This document shows, piece by piece, positions 9,259 to 17,524 of a stretch of DNA of 64,000 nt. The stretch comes from CAZKFG01 sp964551985. Its GTDB lineage: Bacteria; Bacillota; Negativicutes; Acidaminococcales; JAISLQ01. Position 1 is the first letter of the stretch, and every line of letters starts with the position of its first letter. Where the stretch lies: NCBI GenBank assembly GCA_964551985.1, contig CAZKFG010000002.1, forward strand, positions 21,389 to 85,388, read 5' to 3'. Below the pieces are notes generated by a model. It worked only from the letters and a program-made list of their open reading frames with translations. It did not search any database and was not told where the DNA came from. The translations under genes and the position numbers were made by a program.

Positions 9259-10476
9259 TCAACTAACCTCAACTTTATAGCCAGCTTGTCTTAAAGCGGC
9301 TACAACTACTTCTGCATGTTTGCTATCACGTGTTTCCAAATCTATCTCTACATTTGTATGCCCTATTGGCAAATTGTGTCCCGCATGTTCATGATATATA
9401 TATACAATGTTTGCTTGATGCTCTGCTATAGTTGTTATAAATTTACGTAATTCACCTGGTCTATCCACAAGATTTGTAGTCAATTTCACTCTACGTCCTG
9501 CTTTTAATAGTCCATTTTCAATAATTCTTGACACAAAGTTTATGTCAATATTACCACCAGATAATACTGTCGCGACTTTATTATGATGTGGAATACAGTT
9601 GTGTAATATCGCTGTAAGTCCAACAGCACCAGCACCTTCAACAACTAGCTTACTACGTTCTAACAACAACAAAATCGTTGCCGCAATGTCCTCATCTTTT
9701 ACAACAAAAACATCATCAACATAACGTTGAATATGTTTAAAGGTATTATCGCCCGGTTTTTTAACAGCTATACCATCTGCCAAAGTATAAGCTTGAGCTG
9801 TTTCTATTGGTTTACCAGCATTACGCGATAAATACATAGAAGGCGCACCACTTGCTTGTACACCATAAACTTTTATATGTGGAGCAACACTTTTAATTGC
9901 TGTTGCAATACCAGCAATAAGTCCGCCTCCACCAATAGGAACGACAATAGCCTCTAAATTAGGTTGTTGTCTTATCATCTCTAAACCAACAGTACCTTGT
10001 CCTGCAATAACATCCAAATCATCAAAAGCATGAACAAATGTATAGCCATACTCTTTTTGCAGCCTTAGTGCTTCTTCATATGATTCATCATAAACAGTAC
10101 CACACTGAACAACTTCAGCACCATAACCTCTTGTTGCTGCCACCTTCGGTAGTGGCGCAATCTCAGGCATTACAATAGTTGATTTAACACCAGCAGCAGT
10201 TGCTCCAAGCGCCACCCCTTGAGCATGGTTACCTGCAGATGCTGCAATAACTCCTCGAGAACGTGCCTCTTCACTCATAGCCTGGATACAATTGTATGCA
10301 CCACGAATTTTAAACGAACCTGTTCTTTGCAAGTTTTCAAGTTTTAAATACACGCCACTGCCTGAAGATTTGCTAAAAGTATTGTTGTACTCTAGCGGAG
10401 TTTCTTTTGCCACATCTTTTAGCCTTTCAGCTGCAATCTTTATGTCTTCAAGCGATACAAAATCTCTTTTTTTCAT
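9259..10476 (-). CDS. ilvA: Threonine ammonia-lyase (threonine dehydratase) with ACT domain
   Basis: PLP enzyme converting threonine to 2-oxobutyrate and ammonia. The 405-aa protein has a fold-II catalytic domain (GSFKIRGAYN with the Schiff-base lysine near residue 54; SAGNHAQG; the phosphate loop GGGGLIAG) and a C-terminal ACT domain from about residue 325. This architecture is shared by the compact Bacillota IlvA and by catabolic enzymes. No other ilv gene is nearby, so an isoleucine-synthesis or a threonine-catabolic role cannot be decided. It lies 17 nt after a GntR regulator, which may control it. Confidence 0.92.
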   Translation of the reverse strand: MKKRDFVSLEDIKIAAERLKDVAKETPLEYNNTFSKSSGSGVYLKLENLQRTGSFKIRGAYNCIQAMSEEARSRGVIAASAGNHAQGVALGATAAGVKSTIVMPEIAPLPKVAATRGYGAEVVQCGTVYDESYEEALRLQKEYGYTFVHAFDDLDVIAGQGTVGLEMIRQQPNLEAIVVPIGGGGLIAGIATAIKSVAPHIKVYGVQASGAPSMYLSRNAGKPIETAQAYTLADGIAVKKPGDNTFKHIQRYVDDVFVVKDEDIAATILLLLERSKLVVEGAGAVGLTAILHNCIPHHNKVATVLSGGNIDINFVSRIIENGLLKAGRRVKLTTNLVDRPGELRKFITTIAEHQANIVYIYHEHAGHNLPIGHTNVEIDLETRDSKHAEVVVAALRQAGYKVEVS

Positions 10477-10493
10477 TGTTTTCTCCTAAAATA

Positions 10494-11183
10494 TCAATTT
10501 TGGCGTGCCTCTTGAATTGCTCTAAGTAAAGTCTTCTCTGCATTACTCATATGTTCATATGCTCTTTTACGTGCAAGTTCTACGTCCCTTTTAGCAATAC
10601 TTTCAACTAATAGCTCATGTTCGATAATAGTATCTTTTATACGATCACGAAAATTCATTGTCGTAACTCTAAGTCTTGTAAGTTGTTCACGCAAATTACT
10701 TATAATCCCAAACAATCTATCATTTTTGCTCGCTTTATACAAGACTTCATGAAATGCCCAATCATATTCACCTATTTTTTCCATATCAGCACTTTCAACA
10801 ACTTCTTTAATATCAGATAGCTTTCTTTTTAGCAAAGCAAGTTCCTCATCAGTAATTCTCTTTGCCGCAAGCCCTGCCGCCAAAACATCAAGTGCCATTC
10901 TTATTTCATAAACATCAGTAACATCTTTAATAGAAATATCCGCAACATAAGTACCACGTCTTGGCAACATTTCTACAAAGCCTTCTTGTTCTAATTTTCT
11001 TATCGCCTCACGAACAGGAGTCCTACTAACACCAAGCTCTTCAGCGAGTTGAATTTCCATAAGCCTCTCACCTGGTTTTAAAATTCCACCAATAATCGCT
11101 GTACGCAAAGCTTCACAGACAACATCTCTAAGCGGTCTATAAGTATCTAAATCCACTGGTAGCAACCGATAATTACTCATCAT
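10494..11183 (-). CDS. GntR-family regulator, FadR/FCD subgroup
   Basis: DNA-binding regulator of about 229 aa. It has an N-terminal winged helix (GGILKPGERLMEIQLAEELGVSRTPVREAIRKL around residues 30-65, quoted in part as LAEELGVSRTPVREAIRKL) and a C-terminal all-helical FCD ligand domain with the acidic and histidine residues typical of metal-assisted acid binding (DWAFHEVLY; TIIEHELLVESI). The longest frame begins inside ispE at 11222, but AAGGAGGG at 11190-11197 points to the tandem ATGs at 11183/11180. It overlaps the ispE stop. It occupies the place of purR after ispE in B. subtilis but is unrelated to PurR. The ligand is unknown; ilvA downstream is the obvious candidate target. Confidence 0.87.
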   Translation of the reverse strand: MMSNYRLLPVDLDTYRPLRDVVCEALRTAIIGGILKPGERLMEIQLAEELGVSRTPVREAIRKLEQEGFVEMLPRRGTYVADISIKDVTDVYEIRMALDVLAAGLAAKRITDEELALLKRKLSDIKEVVESADMEKIGEYDWAFHEVLYKASKNDRLFGIISNLREQLTRLRVTTMNFRDRIKDTIIEHELLVESIAKRDVELARKRAYEHMSNAEKTLLRAIQEARQN

Positions 11184-12036
11184 AATTAGCCCTCCTTGTT
11201 TTTGCAAGCCATGCTCTAACATTGATAGATTGTTTTATATGATTTAAAACAGCATTTGCACAAATCTCATCATCTACAACAGCAAATACTGTAGGTCCGC
11301 TACCAGACATCAAGCAGCCTCTTACACCAAAATTCATCATTACATCTTTAATTTGTTTTATTATTGAATACTCTTTTATTGTAACACTCTCTAAAGCATT
11401 ATACAAATTAGTGCAAATAAAATCTTTATCCGAATGCTCAATCGCCTTTATCATATCAGCAATATTTGCAGCATCACCTAGTTTTGCTCTAGCGTAATTA
11501 TCATAAACCCATTTAGTCGAAACTTCAAAAAAAGGATTTACAATAACCAAATTAAGTTTAGGGCAATCTTTTAAATATTTTATTTTCTCGCCTCGCCCTG
11601 TCGCCTGAGCCGTACCGCCTCGAATACAAAATGGAACATCAGAGCCAAGAGAAGCCGCCAAATTTTCTAACTTTAAAAAATCCAAATTCAAATTCCATAG
11701 CTCGTTTAAGCCTCGCATAACCGCTCCCGCATCAGCACTGCCACCAGCAAGCCCTGCCGCCAGCGGAATTTTCTTTTCAATTGTTATACTGACATCAGGC
11801 TGCAATTTAGCATAATCTGCCATCATCAATGCCGCTTTATAAGCAATATTACGCTCATCATTTGGCAAATCTGCGCCTATTGTTTGAACAGTTAATTTAT
11901 TCGCTTTTTTTATTCTTATAGTATCCGCTAAATCAATCGTTTGCATTATCATATTAACTTCATGATAGCCATCGGCTCTTTTATGTAAAACATCCAGAGC
12001 TAAATTGATTTTCGCATAGGCTTTTTGTGTAAGCAA
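11173..12036 (-). CDS. ispE: 4-diphosphocytidyl-2-C-methyl-D-erythritol kinase
   Basis: GHMP kinase of the non-mevalonate isoprenoid pathway, 287 aa. Motifs: AYAKINLALDVL at the N-terminus, the ATP loop PLAAGLAGGSADAGAV near residue 90, LGSDVPFCIRGGTA, and the C-terminal GSGPTVFAV. The start is TTG at 12036, supported by AAGGAG 8 nt upstream. There is no ATG with a better signal. Transcription begins in the divergent gap shared with the YitT gene. Confidence 0.95.
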   Translation of the reverse strand: MLTQKAYAKINLALDVLHKRADGYHEVNMIMQTIDLADTIRIKKANKLTVQTIGADLPNDERNIAYKAALMMADYAKLQPDVSITIEKKIPLAAGLAGGSADAGAVMRGLNELWNLNLDFLKLENLAASLGSDVPFCIRGGTAQATGRGEKIKYLKDCPKLNLVIVNPFFEVSTKWVYDNYARAKLGDAANIADMIKAIEHSDKDFICTNLYNALESVTIKEYSIIKQIKDVMMNFGVRGCLMSGSGPTVFAVVDDEICANAVLNHIKQSINVRAWLAKTRRANYDE

Positions 12037-12188
12037 AAACTTTTCTCCTTTATAGTGAATACAAAATTATGTTTATATTTTATACTGCTTGCAAAGCATA
12101 AGCAAGATTTTTAACATTAAAAATATTTTTTTCTAGTAAATATTATGCTATCATTGAAAATATAAGTGTAAAAGTTTGGAGGTTAATT

Positions 12189-13175
12189 ATGGCAAACTCA
12201 ATAAAAAAACGCTATGCTATGGTTACACTAGGCGCAACAATATGTGGTGCTAGCATAGATGCTTTTTATGTTCCAAATGGGATGCTAAGTGGTGGTTTAA
12301 GTGGTATTTCAATGATTTTGTACTACCTTTTTAATTTTCCTATAGGTATAACAAGCATAATCTTCAATATCCCGCTTTTTTTCTTTGCTTACAGATTAAT
12401 GGATAAAAATTACATGCTTTTATCACTATATGGGATGTTTATTTTTTCTTTTTCCATTGACGGCTTTTTATTTTTAGCCAAACTAAATCTGACAAACGAC
12501 CTATTAATTGCTGCATTATGTGGTGGTCTTGGAAACGGAATCGGTGCTGGGATTATGTACAGAGCAAATGGAGGTTCTGGCGGTACAGATACAATCGGCG
12601 CTATTTTAAATAAATTTTATGGAGTGAGCATTGGTTCAGTCGGTCTTGCTTTAAACACAATGGTAACAATAGCAAATATATTTTTATTTGGCATACAACC
12701 TGCCGTATACACTTTTATCAGTATGTATATATCCGCTTTTACAACAGATAAAACCACTGCCGGTTTTGATAATAAGAAAAGCTTATTTATAATTTCATCA
12801 AAGTATTATGAAATAACTGAAGACATTTTTAAAGAAGTAGGACGTGGCGCAACCTTTTTATTCGCCGAAGGAGCATACACTCACAAGCAAAGCAAAATAG
12901 TCTTTGTCGTAATTAAACTCACACAAATAGCTAAAATAAAAAGTATTGTACAAAAACACGACCCACAAGCATTTATGATAATTCAAGAAGCAACAGAAGT
13001 TATGGGTAAGGGATTTACGCTAAAAAGCGACCAACAACTGCAAAAAGAATTTGCTCTGCAAAAAAAGAAGGATAGATTAAAAAATATTGCCCGCATACAC
13101 AGGCAAAGACATCAAAAACTACTAGACGAACAAATTAACCATTTTGACAAAGATTTTCCGTTTAAAGGAGAATAA
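12189..13175 (+). CDS. YitT-family membrane protein (DUF161/DUF2179)
   Basis: Conserved membrane protein of unknown transport or sensing role, 328 aa. The N-terminal half has five or so hydrophobic segments and the family phrases GMLSGGLSGISMI, NIPLFFFAYRLM and NGGSGGTDTIG. The C-terminal DUF2179 soluble domain includes GRGATFLFAEGAY. A basic tail of about 40 residues (KKKDRLKNIARIHRQR) extends beyond the usual family end. TTGGAGG precedes ATG 12189. It is the first gene of a two-gene plus-strand island inside a minus-strand block and ends 3 nt before an ankyrin-repeat gene. Confidence 0.88.
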   Translation: MANSIKKRYAMVTLGATICGASIDAFYVPNGMLSGGLSGISMILYYLFNFPIGITSIIFNIPLFFFAYRLMDKNYMLLSLYGMFIFSFSIDGFLFLAKLNLTNDLLIAALCGGLGNGIGAGIMYRANGGSGGTDTIGAILNKFYGVSIGSVGLALNTMVTIANIFLFGIQPAVYTFISMYISAFTTDKTTAGFDNKKSLFIISSKYYEITEDIFKEVGRGATFLFAEGAYTHKQSKIVFVVIKLTQIAKIKSIVQKHDPQAFMIIQEATEVMGKGFTLKSDQQLQKEFALQKKKDRLKNIARIHRQRHQKLLDEQINHFDKDFPFKGE

Positions 13176-13178
13176 TAT

Positions 13179-13964
13179 ATGAAAAAATTTCTTTTAACAC
13201 TTTTAATTTCATTTTTATTGCCAGCAACAATCTTTGCTATGTCATATAACGACTTATTGTTAAATGCTAGTTCGAGCAACAACATCATCTCGGCACGACG
13301 AGCGTTAGACAACGGAGCTAACGCCAACTACTGTCCACAATACAGATTATCACCTCTGGCTTATGCTGTAAAAAACAAAAACTACCAACTAGTACAGTTG
13401 CTTCTAAACAATAACGCCAAGCCTAATCTGCAAATTAATGATGGATATTACACCCAAACAGCTATCTTTTATGCTACATACAATAACGATTTTAAAATAG
13501 CAGAATTACTACTACAATCAGGCGCAGATGTTAATGTGCAAAAAACTGTTAATCAAAATGTAAACATAACAATTACTACTTCGCCAAAAAACAAAAATTA
13601 TAAAAGTGAATATAATATAACTCCTGAAATAAGACAACTATCTCAAAATGCTACACCACTTATTTTCGCTATCGAAAAAGAAAACTCGACTTTGCCTCCT
13701 TCTTTGCAATTAGTAACACTTTTTTTAAATTACGGTGCTAATGTAAACCAAGCAAATCAATACGGTTTTACCCCACTTATGGCAGCTGCCAACTTAAAAT
13801 TCGCCAGCGCAAAACAAGTTCGACTACAAATTGCTCAACTACTGCTAGATAATGGCGCTAATCTTCAAACAACAGATTCCGATGGCAGATCTGCACTACA
13901 ATATGCAAGAGATACAAAGTTTACTGAAATGATAGAATTACTAGAAAAAAGAACCTATCAGTAG
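13179..13964 (+). CDS. Secreted ankyrin-repeat protein
   Basis: A 261-aa protein with a clear signal peptide (MKKFLLTLLISFLLPATIFA) and about five ankyrin repeats. Repeat hallmarks visible are ARRALDNGANAN, SPLAYAVKNKNYQLVQLLLNN, IAELLLQSGADVNV, LFLNYGANVNQ with GFTPLMAAAN, and IAQLLLDNGANLQ with GRSALQYAR. A less repetitive insertion of about 45 residues lies between repeats 3 and 4. Ankyrin stacks bind proteins, so this is probably a periplasmic or surface interaction module. It starts 3 nt after the YitT gene and likely shares its transcript. The partner is unknown. Confidence 0.82.
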   Translation: MKKFLLTLLISFLLPATIFAMSYNDLLLNASSSNNIISARRALDNGANANYCPQYRLSPLAYAVKNKNYQLVQLLLNNNAKPNLQINDGYYTQTAIFYATYNNDFKIAELLLQSGADVNVQKTVNQNVNITITTSPKNKNYKSEYNITPEIRQLSQNATPLIFAIEKENSTLPPSLQLVTLFLNYGANVNQANQYGFTPLMAAANLKFASAKQVRLQIAQLLLDNGANLQTTDSDGRSALQYARDTKFTEMIELLEKRTYQ

Positions 13965-13977
13965 GTTCTTTTTTTAT
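13948..13977. terminator. Bidirectional terminator between ankyrin gene and rsmA
   Basis: Stem AAAGAACCTA/TAGGTTCTTT with loop TCAG, flanked by T-runs on both strands. It overlaps the stop codon of the ankyrin gene and sits between convergent genes, so it can end both transcripts. Confidence 0.88.
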
Positions 13978-14816
13978 TACCACTTATTAAAAACTCTCTC
14001 TAATCTTGCAAAATCTTGTATAGACAAATTCTCGGCTCTTTTTTTGCCATCAATTTGTGCCGCATTAAGCCATAGATTTGTCTGCTCACTAGTTAAGCCA
14101 ATATTCTTCAAGGTATTGCAAATCATTTTGCGACGCTGGGAAAAAGCCGCTTTGACAATTTGGAAAAAAGCCTGTTCATTATCAACATCAACAAACGGTT
14201 GTGTTCTTTTTTTACATACAATTACTGCCGAATCAACCTTTGGTGGAGGAATAAAGGCACTAGGCAAAACTTTAAAACTAACCTTCGCTTCCGTTCGATA
14301 TTGTACAGCGATTGATAATGCCCCGTAAACTTTACTATCAGGTAAGCTTGCCATTCTTTGTGCAACCTCATTTTGCACCATAATGACTAGGCGTTCATAG
14401 TTAAAATCACTTTCCAAAAACTTCATTATTATAGGAGTTGTAATATAATAAGGAAGATTTGCCACAACTTTAAAAGAAGCATCTCCTATTAAAGATCTTA
14501 TATCCATTTGCATAATGTCTTGATAAACAACTTGCAAATTGGAGTGCTTCGCTTCTAGTTCACTTAAAACAGGTGTCAGACGTTTATCAAGTTCAACTGC
14601 AATGACTTTTTTACAACCACTTTGAGCAAGTAACTGAGTCAAAACTCCTATACCTGGTCCAACTTCCAAAATAATATCATCTTTTTGAATTTGTGCTGCT
14701 CCAATAATTTTTTGTAAAACATCGTCATCAATCAAAAAATTCTGCCCGAATTTTTTATCAGCATGCAAATTATAACGCCTTAGAGCATCAAAAGTAATAT
14801 CTTTACTCGTTTTCAT
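13977..14816 (-). CDS. rsmA: 16S rRNA (A1518/A1519-N6,N6)-dimethyltransferase
   Basis: KsgA-type rRNA methylase, 279 aa. It shows KKFGQNFLIDDDV, the SAM motif ILEVGPGIGVLT near residue 52, the adenine-methylase NLPYYITTP, and a C-terminal helical domain. The frame opens at TTG 14819, but the adjacent ATG at 14816 is the likely start. It overlaps the end of rnmV by 14 nt. The rnmV-rsmA pairing is conserved in Bacillota. Confidence 0.96.
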   Translation of the reverse strand: MKTSKDITFDALRRYNLHADKKFGQNFLIDDDVLQKIIGAAQIQKDDIILEVGPGIGVLTQLLAQSGCKKVIAVELDKRLTPVLSELEAKHSNLQVVYQDIMQMDIRSLIGDASFKVVANLPYYITTPIIMKFLESDFNYERLVIMVQNEVAQRMASLPDSKVYGALSIAVQYRTEAKVSFKVLPSAFIPPPKVDSAVIVCKKRTQPFVDVDNEQAFFQIVKAAFSQRRKMICNTLKNIGLTSEQTNLWLNAAQIDGKKRAENLSIQDFARLERVFNKW

Positions 14817-15345
14817 CAAGTTTAGCTAACCCTTCTTCAAATTCTTGTCTTGTTACAGAATAATTATTTAGCCGCACCAAAAATTGTTTGGCATTAGTAT
14901 ATCCAATACCCAAAAGCTTACCCAGTTCATTGCGACGCTTAGCAGAATCTCCATCACCCGCTAAACCATTGAAAAAAAGATCTCCAGTGACAAATTCATT
15001 TTTTACCGTCTGAGTCTGAACCCTAACTTTAGCTAACGCCTTTTGGATTGTTTCAATAGAAGCCTGTTCTATACCCACATCATTATTTTTGGTAGCATCT
15101 TCTTTAGCTACAAACGCTTGTTTTGCAAAAGGAAATTTTTTCGTCAAAAACCTGCGAATGCGTTCACCAGCTCCGTCAGGATCTGTAAAAATAATTATAC
15201 CACGTTTTTCATAGGCAATTTTTATCTTCTCTACAGTATGCGGCCTTAAGGTAAAGCCTCCTGTTGCAATAATTTCTGCATCAACAGCTCTTTTAACAAC
15301 TGCAATATCACTATTTCCTTCAACAATAATAACCTCTTTAATCAC
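14803..15345 (-). CDS. rnmV: Ribonuclease M5
   Basis: Toprim-domain nuclease that matures 5S rRNA. It is 180 aa with the start chosen here. Toprim motifs are IIVEGNSD near the N-terminus and ITDPDGAGERIR (as FTDPDGAGERI). The open frame extends to ATG 15372, but that codon lies inside the T-tract of the terminator of the preceding gene. The GTG at 15345 has GTGAGGA 6 nt upstream and gives the usual MIKEVIIVEG start. It is followed by rsmA with a short overlap. Confidence 0.93.
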   Translation of the reverse strand: MIKEVIIVEGNSDIAVVKRAVDAEIIATGGFTLRPHTVEKIKIAYEKRGIIIFTDPDGAGERIRRFLTKKFPFAKQAFVAKEDATKNNDVGIEQASIETIQKALAKVRVQTQTVKNEFVTGDLFFNGLAGDGDSAKRRNELGKLLGIGYTNAKQFLVRLNNYSVTRQEFEEGLAKLDENE

Positions 15346-15363
15346 AATTATCCTCACTATATA

Positions 15364-15396
15364 AAAAGCCATAGACTTTTTTTGTCTACGGCTTTT
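15364..15396 (-). terminator. Terminator of the YabE-like gene
   Basis: Twelve paired positions with one mismatch (AAAAGCC.TAGAC against GTCTA.GGCTTTT, loop of seven T/A), followed on the minus strand by TTTTTATATAG. It lies 3 nt past the stop of the 3D-domain gene and sets the upstream limit of rnmV. Confidence 0.85.
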
Positions 15397-15399
15397 ATT

Positions 15400-16353
15400 T
15401 TACTCTAAAACATAAACTTTTACCATACGTCTGCCAAAGGAAAACGCTTCCCCTTTAGTATCAACGCATAAATCAATACGATTACCTTGTATTGCTCCAC
15501 CTGTATCTGCCGCAATAGCATGACCGTAACTAGGTATGTATATCCTAGAACCAAGTGGCACAACATCAGGATCAACTGCCACAACTCCACGTTTAGCAGG
15601 AATACCCATCTTCGTTATCCCAATGCAACCTTCATCCCAAGGAGTATAGGCTGTCGCCTCCATATTAATCACACGAGAAAATCTCATACTACCACGAGAA
15701 GTCTCCACTGTATTTGTCGTGCCCATTGCAACAATTTGCTCTTTTGCTGGGGTTATTATATATTCTGCCAAATCAATTTTCTCTAGCTGACCACTAGCCA
15801 GTTCGACAAGCTTTACCAATACATTCTTACTTCCGTTTACACCTTCATTTAAAACAGTCTTCTGCCCAAGTTCCATATGACTATCAGGTCTATTTACAAC
15901 CTGATAAGCAATTTCTCTTTGCTCTTGAACAATTTTCTCGTTTGCCTTTAACAAAGCTACATTCATTCCCTGTGACGGTCTGATGTTAGGATCAGGGAAA
16001 ATTTTAACATCTGTCAAACTAATCCCCTCTTTTGCCAAAGCCTTCTCAAGAGTAAGCTCGCTTGTAAAAATTGATTTTTTTTCACCATCTTTAAAAACTA
16101 CTAATTCTATAGGTCTTACAATTTGCACAATATTACCTGATGACAAAATAAAATTATCTTTGTCGCTTAATTTTACCTTTGCCATCTTGATAGCATCTTT
16201 AGCAGATTGCCATTTTGATATTTTAACAACACTTGCTTTATCATCATCATAAACCCAGAAAGTTTTTTGCGGCTGAACAGAAAAATATATACCCAAAGTG
16301 AATACAAAAACAAGACACAATTTCCAGTAAACACCCAGATTTCTATTTTTCAT
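15400..16353 (-). CDS. yabE: YabE-like cell-wall protein: DUF348, G5 and 3D domains
   Basis: Secreted or anchored wall protein of 317 aa. A membrane-crossing segment lies near residues 9-26 (LCLVFVFTLGIYFSV). It is followed by one DUF348 repeat (residues ~80-125), a G5 domain (~140-220, with EQREIAYQVV and VNGSKNVLVKLV) and the C-terminal 3D domain (EATAYTPWDEGC, KRGVVAVDPDVVPLGSRIYI, ADTGGAIQGNRID), which resembles the catalytic core of MltA-type lytic transglycosylases. ATG 16353 has AGGAGG 9 nt upstream; the longer frame to 16467 runs through the promoter and was rejected. Its position next to rnmV matches B. subtilis yabE. Likely role: peptidoglycan remodelling, Rpf/Sps-like. Confidence 0.9.
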   Translation of the reverse strand: MKNRNLGVYWKLCLVFVFTLGIYFSVQPQKTFWVYDDDKASVVKISKWQSAKDAIKMAKVKLSDKDNFILSSGNIVQIVRPIELVVFKDGEKKSIFTSELTLEKALAKEGISLTDVKIFPDPNIRPSQGMNVALLKANEKIVQEQREIAYQVVNRPDSHMELGQKTVLNEGVNGSKNVLVKLVELASGQLEKIDLAEYIITPAKEQIVAMGTTNTVETSRGSMRFSRVINMEATAYTPWDEGCIGITKMGIPAKRGVVAVDPDVVPLGSRIYIPSYGHAIAADTGGAIQGNRIDLCVDTKGEAFSFGRRMVKVYVLE

Positions 16354-16377
16354 CTTTACACCTCCTAAAGTTTTAAT

Positions 16378-16407
16378 ATTGTAGCACAACAAAAGTACAA
16401 AAGTCAA
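16378..16407 (-). promoter_or_regulatory. Sigma-A-type promoter of the YabE-like gene
   Basis: Minus-strand TTGACT (16402-16407), 18-nt spacer, TACAAT (16378-16383), 25 nt before the start codon. It probably drives yabE and, past the terminator, rnmV-rsmA. Confidence 0.78.
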
Positions 16408-16653
16408 ATTAGTCAAAACCCTTTGTTTTTGAACCTTTTTAAAATAAGGCTTGTTTTCAAACAACAAAAATAAGTATTGTTTATCTACATAAAAAGCATT
16501 TTTATCTTTTTATGCAAAAAATTTATAAACAAAAAAATTATTCGTTTTGTGTTGTAATTAAATTTACAAAAAAAATTTTACAACTTATAATTAAAGCTTT
16601 TAAGCATTTGCAAATTTACTAATTTTATACAAAATTTATCTATCATTTAAAAT
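16408..16653. other. AT-rich divergent intergenic stretch
   Basis: Together with the flanking promoters this is the longest gap in the window (366 nt between the two start codons, 16354-16719). It is very AT-rich with A- and T-runs. A 7-bp inverted pair GTTGTAA/TTACAAC lies around 16550-16582. I see no open frame with a ribosome site and no convincing RNA structure. Confidence 0.5.
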
Positions 16654-16682
16654 TTGATAAATGCTCAATTATGCTTTAAACT
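16654..16682 (+). promoter_or_regulatory. Promoter of the alpha/beta hydrolase gene
   Basis: TTGATA (16654-16659), 17-nt spacer, TAAACT (16677-16682), 37 nt before ATG 16720. The longest reading frame begins inside the -35 box, which argues for the later start. Confidence 0.6.
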
Positions 16683-16719
16683 ATTACTAGCATTAAATAT
16701 ATTATTGCGAGTGATAAAA

Positions 16720-17490
16720 ATGAGTTATTTTGAGTTTGAAAACCAGCTTATTTATTATACTGAAACAGGTAGTGGCACGCCACTACTATTACTTCACGGC
16801 AATACAGCTTCATCTAATATGTTTTTAGAAGTTATTGATTTATATAAAAAGCATTTTCAAGTCATTTTAATAGACTTTTTAGGTCACGGAAAGTCTGACA
16901 GGCTATCTAAATTCCCTACAAATTTATGGTTTCATCAAGCACAACAAGTCATTGCTTTTTTAAAAGAAAAGCAGTATGGAAAAATAAATTTAATAGGGAG
17001 TAGTGGCGGCGCTTTAGTTGCCATCAATATAGCATTAGAAGCACCAGAACTAGTAGATAAAGTTATTGCTGATAGTTTTGAAGGAGAAAAGCCTCTTAAA
17101 ATAGTACTTGAAACTATTCAATCAGATAGAGAAAAATCCAAATTAGACAAAAATACACAAAATTTTTATGCTATCATGCATGGCAAAGACTGGGAGCAGG
17201 TTGTCGACAATGATACAAGTGCTATCATTAGACACAGTAAAGAAATAGGCACCTTTTTTCGTAAAAATCTTAATTTATTAAAACCAGATATTCTTTTAAC
17301 AGGTAGCAAACAAGATGAATTTCTATCAATGCTATCTTCTGATTACTTTGAGCAGACTTACGAAAAAATGCTTTTACAAATTGGACACGGTAAAATCCAT
17401 TTGTTTAATACAGGTGGACACCCTGCTATGCTTACAAATCCAGAAGAATTTTACAAACTGAGCAAAAAATTTTTCTGTTACAAAAAATAA
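16720..17490 (+). CDS. Alpha/beta-fold hydrolase
   Basis: Cytoplasmic serine hydrolase of unknown substrate, 256 aa. The oxyanion segment is LLLLHGNTASSNMF near residue 22-36. The nucleophile elbow is LIGSSGGALVA, i.e. G-S-S-G-G in the GxSxG place, near residue 90. The likely acid and the C-terminal His appear in LTGSKQDEF and FNTGGHPAML. The closest general type is the MenH/esterase group, but nothing specifies a substrate. The start at ATG 16720 is chosen over the upstream TTG (16654) because of the promoter; its Shine-Dalgarno is weak (GAGTGA). It is a single plus-strand gene among minus-strand neighbours. Confidence 0.78.
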   Translation: MSYFEFENQLIYYTETGSGTPLLLLHGNTASSNMFLEVIDLYKKHFQVILIDFLGHGKSDRLSKFPTNLWFHQAQQVIAFLKEKQYGKINLIGSSGGALVAINIALEAPELVDKVIADSFEGEKPLKIVLETIQSDREKSKLDKNTQNFYAIMHGKDWEQVVDNDTSAIIRHSKEIGTFFRKNLNLLKPDILLTGSKQDEFLSMLSSDYFEQTYEKMLLQIGHGKIHLFNTGGHPAMLTNPEEFYKLSKKFFCYKK

Positions 17491-17524
17491 AACCCAACAT
17501 TATTTAGAAATAATGTTGGGTTTT
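17489..17524. terminator. Strong bidirectional terminator between hydrolase and tatD
   Basis: A 16-bp uninterrupted stem (AAAACCCAACATTATT and its complement) with a 4-nt loop (TAGA) and T-rich flanks on both strands. The last codons of tatD lie inside it. Confidence 0.9.

Noticed and set aside
9295..9345. CACGTG in ilvA as a second parS
   Set aside because: Only the 6-bp centre matches; the outer parS bases do not, and it lies in coding DNA. The CACGTG copies near 371 and 47038 fail for the same reason.
16500..16545. Apparent hairpin GCAT...ATGC in the 16.4-16.7 kb gap
   Set aside because: Only four bases pair; the flanking A- and T-runs are on the wrong sides to extend the stem.
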